Positions 4,921 to 9,683 of a stretch of DNA of 9,683 nt are shown here, piece by piece. Origin of the DNA: Barnesiella sp. GTDB lineage: Bacteria > Bacteroidota > Bacteroidia > Bacteroidales > Muribaculaceae. Under the pieces are notes generated by a model that was not told the DNA's origin, did not search any database, and worked only from the letters and a program-made list of their open reading frames with translations. Location of the stretch: assembly GCA_014801065.1 (NCBI GenBank), contig JAAVEX010000012.1, forward strand, positions 13,110 to 22,792, written 5' to 3'. The position numbers and the translations under genes were made by a program. How positions within the stretch are numbered: position 1 is the first letter of the stretch; every line of letters starts with the position of its first letter.

Positions 4921-7209
4921 TTATTTTATGATTTTATATGATGAAGCAGATGTTTTTACGATATAAATGCCAGGAGCCAATTTATTCAAATCTTTTCCAA
5001 CATAATGGCCTTCAATTGTAAATATGGCAAGGGTCTGTTCGGCGTTTGTAGAAGTTTTACCTATGAAATCGATGGGATTGAAGTCATTGTCCAATCGGCC
5101 GTCAAGGTGCCTGCGCGAACTTACATATACTGTTCCATCCGCCTCAACATAGTAAGCAAACACCCAAAAATCATTTCCACCATTCCAATATACGTCGGAG
5201 TCGGTATGTGCGTAACGCCAAGGAGAGTCCTCTATCAGAGAGGTTCCATCGGATTGACTATCATATCCAAACACATAGCGATAGCCCATACTTTCGAGCA
5301 TCTTGTCATCTTGATCCATCATCGCTATAAAAGTATTGCTCGATCCGTCACCCTTGCGGAGCAGTTGAGTGGGAGCAAGAGCTTTAGTAATAACCGTCAC
5401 TCGGCATGATGCTGAAATATCGCCGCATTTAGCAGTGATTATCGCAACTCCGAACGATACACCAGTAACCGTACCATCAGTCGCAACAGTAGCAATATCT
5501 TCATTGGCGGACTCCCATGTTATAGCTTTATTGGTTGTGTTTTCGGGAAGAACAGAGGCTTTGAGCTTGTCACTTTGGCCTACGAGAAGTGTTAATTCTT
5601 CGACATTGAGAATGATTCCCGTGGCAGTTATCGGATTAACCGTCACTTTGCAGGTTGCGGTTGCTTTTCCGCAAGTTGCGGTGATGTTGGCCTCGCCGAC
5701 CGATACGGCGGCGACGGTACCGTCTGCGCCGACCGTGGCTACTGCTTCGTTGTCTGATTCCCATGTGACAGTCTTGTCGGTTGTGTTTTCGGGAAGAACG
5801 GAGGCTTTGAGTTTGTCACTTTGGCCTACGAGAAGCGTCATTTCCTCGACATTGAGTGAGATTGCTGTGGCAGTTATCGGATTAACCGTCACTTTACACG
5901 TTGCGGTTGCTTTTCCGCAAGTTGCGGTGATGTTGGCCTCGCCGACCGATACGGCGGCGACGGTACCGTCTGCGCCGACCGTGGCTACTGCTTCGTTGTC
6001 TGATTCCCATGTGATAGTCTTGTTGGTTGTGTTTTCGGGAAGAATGGAGGCTTTGAGTTTGTCACTTTGGCCTACGAGAAGCGTCATTCCCTCGACATTG
6101 AGAGTGATTACTGTGGCGGTTATGGGGTTGACTGTTACTTTGCAAATGGCGGAAACTTCTCCGCAAGCGGCGGTGATGATGGCATTTCCTATGGTATGAG
6201 ATGTTATATTGCCGTAGGTGTCAACGGACACAATTGAGGAATCGGAGGATGTCCAATTTATATCTTTTATTGTAGCGTCTTTTGGAGAAATTGTGGCACC
6301 AATGTGATGTGTTTCACCAACGTTCATATTGATTACTGAGTCTTCCAATAAAATGGTTTTTACACTAATGGGTGCAACTATATTTAATTTCTTAAATATT
6401 GATGACTCGTAATATTTTTTTGTATCATTTGGAACATAAATAACTCCATGAGTAAGCACATCCTGCGCCCAATTATTGGATCCAGTTAATAAATTGTCCG
6501 GACGTAATATTTTCGAAAATATGGTCACCTCAGGACTTCCCATTCTCTTATGTCCATAAAGTGACGATAATGTCTTTGGTAAATGGATATACATAGAGTC
6601 GGCCGCACTTATATAATAATCATCTGAAGCTCCAGGTAGCCTATCAAGATATTTTGATGCGATATTTAAGGATTGTATGCCTTCCCCTACATATAAGTAA
6701 GTGGGACTACCTATTCCATTATTAATAGTCTTTAGATTTGGACAATCTATTATAAGACTATCGATGTTAAGATAAGAATGAAGGGTTGCTGTCCCAGCAG
6801 AGCCATTTGCTTGATGATATGTACCATCATTCCATTCGGTAATTGAACGAGGAACAACGAACTTTTTTAATTTTTTTGTTGTAGTGAATATTCTTACATT
6901 TAATGTGTTATTTGTCGTAGATAGATAACTATTCCCAGCTAAATAACGTCCACCTGACACAACCATAGCATTTGACAAATCAAGAGTACCGGTAAGGCTG
7001 TATTTTGAATTGAGTTCGTCAATATATGCCATGTCATCGGCATTTATTTCACCTGAAACGATAAGGTTTTCTACGGTTAATTTGTCGTCATAAGGAATTC
7101 GCTGAGATAGTGTCCCAGCTACTTTGTTGTCAACAATGAGGTTTATAGACTCTGCTCGGCACAGTGAGCTACTGCATAAAAGAATGATAAAAAATAGAAA
7201 CTGTTTCAT
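4921..7209 (-). CDS. Secreted surface protein: LRR-like N-terminus, four Big_2 domains, C-terminal sorting-like domain
   Basis: A 762-aa exported protein. The signal peptide covers residues 1-19 (MKQFLFFIILLCSSSLCRA). Residues about 20-280 contain BspA-type leucine-rich-repeat features: LTGTLDLSN, KKFVVPRSI, SLIIDCPNLKTI, and a closing segment with GVIYVPNDTKKYYESS..FKKLNIV, typical of the last LRR_5 unit. Residues 281-608 are four 82-aa bacterial Ig-like domains (Big_2): a divergent first copy, then three close copies with TLLVGQSDKLKAS.LPENTT, WES.NE..ATV..DGTV and CK/RVTV. Residues about 609-700 form an aromatic, Asp-rich region I do not recognise. The C-terminus (TLAIFTIEGHYVGKDL, then LAPGIYIVKTS..YKIIK) looks like a type A sorting domain of the type IX secretion system. 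It is probably a surface adhesin or cell-wall-associated protein. The stop lies 1 base before the barrel gene, and the upstream gene ends 15 bases before this start. The N-terminal part is markedly A+T-rich, unlike the Big_2 repeats. Confidence 0.88.
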   Translation of the reverse strand: MKQFLFFIILLCSSSLCRAESINLIVDNKVAGTLSQRIPYDDKLTVENLIVSGEINADDMAYIDELNSKYSLTGTLDLSNAMVVSGGRYLAGNSYLSTTNNTLNVRIFTTTKKLKKFVVPRSITEWNDGTYHQANGSAGTATLHSYLNIDSLIIDCPNLKTINNGIGSPTYLYVGEGIQSLNIASKYLDRLPGASDDYYISAADSMYIHLPKTLSSLYGHKRMGSPEVTIFSKILRPDNLLTGSNNWAQDVLTHGVIYVPNDTKKYYESSIFKKLNIVAPISVKTILLEDSVINMNVGETHHIGATISPKDATIKDINWTSSDSSIVSVDTYGNITSHTIGNAIITAACGEVSAICKVTVNPITATVITLNVEGMTLLVGQSDKLKASILPENTTNKTITWESDNEAVATVGADGTVAAVSVGEANITATCGKATATCKVTVNPITATAISLNVEEMTLLVGQSDKLKASVLPENTTDKTVTWESDNEAVATVGADGTVAAVSVGEANITATCGKATATCKVTVNPITATGIILNVEELTLLVGQSDKLKASVLPENTTNKAITWESANEDIATVATDGTVTGVSFGVAIITAKCGDISASCRVTVITKALAPTQLLRKGDGSSNTFIAMMDQDDKMLESMGYRYVFGYDSQSDGTSLIEDSPWRYAHTDSDVYWNGGNDFWVFAYYVEADGTVYVSSRRHLDGRLDNDFNPIDFIGKTSTNAEQTLAIFTIEGHYVGKDLNKLAPGIYIVKTSASSYKIIK
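5386..6369 (-). repeat. Four tandem 246-bp repeats encoding Big_2 domains
   Basis: The units are 6124-6369 (divergent), 5878-6123, 5632-5877 and 5386-5631, each 246 bases (82 codons). The landmark TTGGCCTACGAGAAG recurs at exactly 246-base steps (about 5575, 5821 and 6067). The two middle units are nearly identical in DNA: I count about five differences over roughly 194 bases (5641-5834 against 5887-6080). The lowest-coordinate unit is close only in part (about 5540-5640). This points to recent duplication, or continuing unequal exchange, of a domain-sized unit. Confidence 0.93.
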
Positions 7210-7224
7210 ATAGCATAAATGGAC

Positions 7225-7704
7225 CTATATTTCGGAGATAATTAAAGTATTTTCATGAGTAATACGGGACTTGTCAAAAACTCCTAATACTACTACATCA
7301 GATTGGATATAAGGAGCAATGGACTTTTGGGCATCAAGGGAATCTATATAGGTTTGTATAAAGTTGTCGTATTCTTCTCCCTGAGATGGTGCTATGATTA
7401 TTTCGTCAAGAATTGCTCCATTCTGTCTCAACTTACCGATAAGGTGGACTTTCTGATTTACAACAGTTAGCGCTTCAAAAAACTTCATTTTAATAAAATT
7501 GACAAACGGACTCCCCTCGTTGGCGTTTAAATAAATAAAAAAAGCGTGAGAGTCTGTATGTTCTGCTCGTCTCACAAACTGAGGCTCTGGAATGCCTTTC
7601 GGAATGAAACGAGCAGTTAGAGCCTCACGCAGATATGTGACTATGATGCATTTCCCTCGCGGAAACACATTCTTATTAATCACAATCAGAAAGGCATCCA
7701 TCAC
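7225..7704 (-). CDS. Unrecognised 159-aa protein, first gene of surface-protein operon
   Basis: I do not recognise this protein. It has no signal peptide, membrane helix or Cys cluster; it is a soluble-looking alpha/beta sequence with hydrophobic strands (AFLIVINKNVF, KCIIVTYL, HAFFIYLN, ILDEIIIA, DVVVLGVF). The start is uncertain. GTG 7704 is followed at once by ATG 7701, but the frame stays open upstream to a TAA at 7822-7824 and reads as plausible protein (for example SGKFQSESNEAVMDAF). That extension has no ATG, GTG or TTG. The only upstream ATG (7787) is in another frame and stops after 15 codons. So either the protein starts at 7704/7701 or the gene carries a frameshift near 7740. It ends 15 bases before the Big_2 protein gene and shares the promoter at 7811-7841. 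A cytoplasmic or accessory role for the operon is a guess from position only. Confidence 0.6.
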   Translation of the reverse strand: MMDAFLIVINKNVFPRGKCIIVTYLREALTARFIPKGIPEPQFVRRAEHTDSHAFFIYLNANEGSPFVNFIKMKFFEALTVVNQKVHLIGKLRQNGAILDEIIIAPSQGEEYDNFIQTYIDSLDAQKSIAPYIQSDVVVLGVFDKSRITHENTLIISEI

Positions 7705-7784
7705 TGCTTCATTTGACTCCGATTGAAATTTTCCAGATTTCAGTTTGCCAAATGAGCGTCGATAAACGCTTCTAAATAGTATGT

Positions 7785-7810
7785 CATTGCCAATCTTCCG
7801 ATTGACAATG
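7785..7810. promoter_or_regulatory. Promoter-proximal inverted repeat in the operon leader
   Basis: CATTG (7785-7789), one mismatch, CAATC (7791-7795), a four-base loop TTCC, GATTG (7800-7804), one mismatch, CAATG (7806-7810): two 5-bp arms with one mismatch each side. It abuts the -7 element at 7811-7818 and covers the predicted start site (about 7804). In RNA it would put a hairpin with a GGAA (GNRA-type) loop at or near the 5' end. It could equally be an operator for a dimeric repressor. The symmetry is seen; either function is inferred. Confidence 0.5.
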
Positions 7811-7841
7811 CAAATGTACGGTTATTTTTTGAATATTGAAA
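7811..7841 (-). promoter_or_regulatory. Promoter of the 7704-4023 surface operon
   Basis: Minus-strand TACATTTG (7818-7811) fits the Bacteroidota -7 element TAnnTTTG exactly. TTTC (7841-7838), 19 bases upstream, matches three of four -33 bases. Transcription should start near 7804, about 100 bases before GTG 7704. It lies in the 231-base spacer behind the gene ending at 7936, for which I see no terminator hairpin, so some read-through from upstream is possible. Confidence 0.6.
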
Positions 7842-7935
7842 AAAGATTTGGAATAAGTTTCGGAATGCTATATGAGTTACAAATTGTTTTTATTGGTAAT
7901 ATAACCGGGGAGTTGGATAGTGGGATTGGGGGAGG

Positions 7936-8916
7936 TTAGTTGATGGAGTCGAGGTAGATGTAGGTTTGGGTGGATTTGCCTTGGTTGTTGACTGTGACGG
8001 TGGTTTGGTTGATGACGCGGTAGGGCCAGCCGCATGAGAGATAGTCGGAACAAAAGTAGGAGGAGTAGTCGCAGTTTTCTACTTTTTGGGAGTCGAAGGC
8101 TTCGTTGAGCGATTCGGAGAGGGATGTGTCGGTGGTGATGTCAATAAGTTGGCCTACAAGTGATTTCAGTTCGGCCGGAGGGATGATGTTGACAATATCA
8201 ATCGCAACGGAATAGGTGTCGTCTTCCGGGTCGGTTGTGGCGGTGGTGTAGGTGTCGTTTTCGTAGGCGGTATCGGTGGCATCTTCATGGGATTGTGTCT
8301 GTCCTTCTTTGAAGGATAGGCCATGAAGAAGGAAGATGAGCCTGATTTCTTCGAGATAGCCTTCAATCAGCCGGTCGGTGTCGATCATTTCGCTTATTTT
8401 TGAAAGGTCGATTCCTGGTTCGGCGAGTTTTGATAGAGCGTCGGTCTGGATCATGCTGTTTATTGCAGCTTTTAGCATTGATTCGGCTTGCTGTTTGATC
8501 TGGTCAAGGTTGTTGAAGTGGGTGATTGCGCCGAGATCGTCGGTCTCGAAGGAGATTTTTGTGCCTACTATCTGATGGGCAATTTCGGTGGTCATCCGAG
8601 ACAAAAGCGATGCGACTTCCGAATCAAAGATGGAATCTGCCCTGACGTCGAGAACAGTGTAGTCAATCTTATAGCCGGTAGCTGTGGAGTCGGCTACGGT
8701 CAACATCACTTTTGTGGATGCTCCGGCGATTTTTACCGTGTCGGTCGGGGAGAGCTGCCAACGGCTTTGATTGATCCAATAGACGAGGGTATCGTTTTTG
8801 GCGAAATATCCTACAACGTCGACTGTGGGGTCGGGTTGAGTGGTGACGTCGGTTTGCGAGATTGCCGATTGTGAAAAAAGCAGGATGTATAGTAGAGAAA
8901 GCAGTAGATGGCGCAT
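7936..8916 (-). CDS. Exported protein of unknown function
   Basis: I do not recognise a domain in this protein of about 326 aa. It has a clear signal peptide (MRHLLLSLLYILLFSQSAIS, cleavage after about residue 20), so it is periplasmic or surface-exposed. The N-terminal third is beta-rich (VDVVGYFAKNDTLVYWI, TVKIAGASTKVMLTVADS, GYKIDYTVLDV). The middle is helical and charged. Next comes a Thr/Asp/Glu-rich low-complexity stretch (EDATDTAYENDTYTTATTD). The last 45 residues contain three cysteines (282, 289 and 295). I prefer ATG 8916 because it starts directly on the signal peptide. ATG 8940 (MFNITSNAMRH...) is possible; ATG 8964 lies inside the upstream hairpin and is unlikely. It follows the DUF5723-like gene by 77 bases on the same strand with no terminator between, so the two are probably co-transcribed and may work together at the outer membrane. 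Confidence 0.75.
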   Translation of the reverse strand: MRHLLLSLLYILLFSQSAISQTDVTTQPDPTVDVVGYFAKNDTLVYWINQSRWQLSPTDTVKIAGASTKVMLTVADSTATGYKIDYTVLDVRADSIFDSEVASLLSRMTTEIAHQIVGTKISFETDDLGAITHFNNLDQIKQQAESMLKAAINSMIQTDALSKLAEPGIDLSKISEMIDTDRLIEGYLEEIRLIFLLHGLSFKEGQTQSHEDATDTAYENDTYTTATTDPEDDTYSVAIDIVNIIPPAELKSLVGQLIDITTDTSLSESLNEAFDSQKVENCDYSSYFCSDYLSCGWPYRVINQTTVTVNNQGKSTQTYIYLDSIN

Positions 8917-8945
8917 GGCGTTGGATGTGATGTTAAACATTATTG

Positions 8946-8971
8946 ACCTCGCGCTTGAGGGCAAACGCGAG
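8946..8971 (-). other. Intercistronic hairpin
   Basis: CCTCGCG (8946-8952) and CGCGAGG (8965-8971) form a 7-bp G+C-rich stem with a 12-nt loop, between the DUF5723-like gene (stop at 8994) and the next gene. No T-run follows on the minus strand, so it does not look like an intrinsic terminator. It could protect the upstream mRNA end or modulate downstream translation. Confidence 0.5.
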
Positions 8972-8993
8972 GCCTTATTGGGGGAGGAGAAGA

Positions 8994-9683
8994 TCAGAAG
9001 GGGAAGTTGATGCCGAGGTTTACTTGGGCGTTGGAGTTGAGCGGAACGCCTTGCTTGGCGAGTTTGCCGAGGGTGCGGTCCATGCCGAGAAACAGGTTGA
9101 AGCCTTTAGGATGCAGGTTGACGATCCATCCAAAGCCCACGCCGAAGGTTCCGGCGGAGAGGTTGATGCCGGCATCGAAACATTTCACGGGAGCAACGTT
9201 GGCCGAAACGCGGAAGTCGGTCCAACTGTAGGCTCCGTTGATGCGGGTGGTGTTGAGCAGGCCGAATGAGAGTTTACGGTAGGCGGGAAGAATGTATTCC
9301 ACTCCGACATTGAGTGTGGCTGCGAGGGCGCGTGTTTTGCTTCCGGCGTCGCCGAGATCTTCCAACTCGTAGAGCGATGAGAGATCGTCGCGGATGATTT
9401 TCCATTCGTTGTCGAAGGAGTTGGGCGCTTCGTCATCGACGTTGAAAGTGTATCGGTCGGTGTTGAATGTTTTCTCTCCGCAGGTGGAGGCTACCATGTT
9501 GTTGCTCCAGCTGATGAATCCGAGATCGAGAATGGAGGCGCTGAGTCGCCAGTCGCGTGCAGGCTGATAGATTACACCCATATCGAATGCCACGCCGAAA
9601 CCGTTCAGCCCGGTGCCGTCGACTTTGGCTCCATTAACGTAGCGATGGCCGGTGTGGTTGTTTACTTTTGTTTTATATTCGAG
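8994..9683 (-). CDS. DUF5723-like outer-membrane protein (C-terminal part)
   Basis: The frame is open from the right edge of the window, so the N-terminus is missing; 229 codons are visible. The sequence is a run of beta-barrel strands: NGFGVAFDMGVIYQP, WRLSASILDLGFISW, LAATLNVGVEYILPAYRKLSFGLLNTTRI, FRVSANVAPVKCFDAGINLS, TFGVGFGWIVNLHPKGFNLFLGMD. It ends AQVNLGINFPF, with a terminal Phe suitable for outer-membrane insertion. The GVIYQP..DWRLSASILDLGFISW block and the final LNSNAQVNLGINFPF resemble the DUF5723 family of Bacteroidota outer-membrane proteins, relatives of PorV/FadL-like barrels of unknown function. An apparent GTG start at 9593 is just an internal Val codon; coding continues unbroken to 9683. 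It is probably the first visible gene of a unit that includes the exported protein ending at 7936. Confidence 0.78.
   Translation of the reverse strand, partial: LEYKTKVNNHTGHRYVNGAKVDGTGLNGFGVAFDMGVIYQPARDWRLSASILDLGFISWSNNMVASTCGEKTFNTDRYTFNVDDEAPNSFDNEWKIIRDDLSSLYELEDLGDAGSKTRALAATLNVGVEYILPAYRKLSFGLLNTTRINGAYSWTDFRVSANVAPVKCFDAGINLSAGTFGVGFGWIVNLHPKGFNLFLGMDRTLGKLAKQGVPLNSNAQVNLGINFPF

Noticed and set aside
5369..6199. A 276-codon plus-strand open frame opposite the Big_2 repeats
   Set aside because: It is repetitive with the same 246-base period as the minus-strand gene and is a reading-frame shadow of its codon pattern; it has no signal peptide, promoter or domain.
8488..8874. A 128-codon plus-strand frame opposite the exported protein gene
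   Set aside because: It is antisense to a gene with a convincing signal peptide and has no start signals or recognisable content of its own.
8917..8964. ATG 8964 or 8940 as the start of the exported protein
   Set aside because: 8964 falls in the loop of the intercistronic hairpin and gives a poor N-terminus. 8940 remains possible, but 8916 gives a standard signal peptide.
1..9683. CRISPR arrays, tRNA or rRNA genes, insertion sequences
   Set aside because: I saw no short regularly spaced direct repeats, cloverleaf sequences, rRNA segments, transposase motifs or terminal inverted repeats. The only tandem repeats are the protein-coding Big_2 units.

Overview
The window looks like chromosome from a Bacteroidales bacterium, most likely a gut Muribaculaceae- or Bacteroides-type organism. 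Three things suggest this: promoters of the Bacteroidota form (TTTG, about 20 bases, TAnnTTTG), start codons with no Shine-Dalgarno sequence, and a gene complement typical of the group (a DUF4369-type lipoprotein, a PorT-like barrel, Big_2 and leucine-rich-repeat surface proteins, and a DUF5723-like protein). The family and genus are inferred; no marker gene is present.

Layout. 1-179 (-): start of an ABC transporter ATPase of the MacB/LolD type, cut by the window edge. 180-638: no protein gene, but a consensus promoter (274-305, +), a long irregular self-complementary region (383-559) and a strong terminator (573-617). Together these form a self-contained small-RNA gene with a 6S-like fold. 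639-1730 (-): a lipoprotein with a DUF4369-like N-terminal region and a thioredoxin-like C-terminal domain that has lost its CXXC motif. 1731-2011: divergent promoter region. 2012-3754 (+): a complete phosphoglucomutase/phosphomannomutase with its own promoter and terminator. 3755-4022: the terminator, then a spacer with one weak open frame.

4023-7704 (-): a tightly packed three-gene operon, transcribed from a promoter near 7811-7841. It encodes a 159-aa protein I do not recognise, a 762-aa secreted protein (LRR-like N-terminus, four tandem Big_2 domains, C-terminal sorting-like domain) and a 298-aa outer-membrane beta-barrel. Parts of this block are much richer in A+T than the flanking genes, so it looks like an accessory cell-surface cassette. 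7936-9683 (-): an exported protein of unknown function behind the C-terminal part of a DUF5723-like outer-membrane protein, probably one transcription unit whose promoter lies outside the window.

The phosphomutase is housekeeping sugar-phosphate metabolism. Most other genes act at the cell envelope. The item most worth following up is the RNA gene at about 310-617. Next are the unclear N-terminus and promoter-proximal inverted repeat of the 4023-7704 operon, and the near-identical Big_2 repeats.
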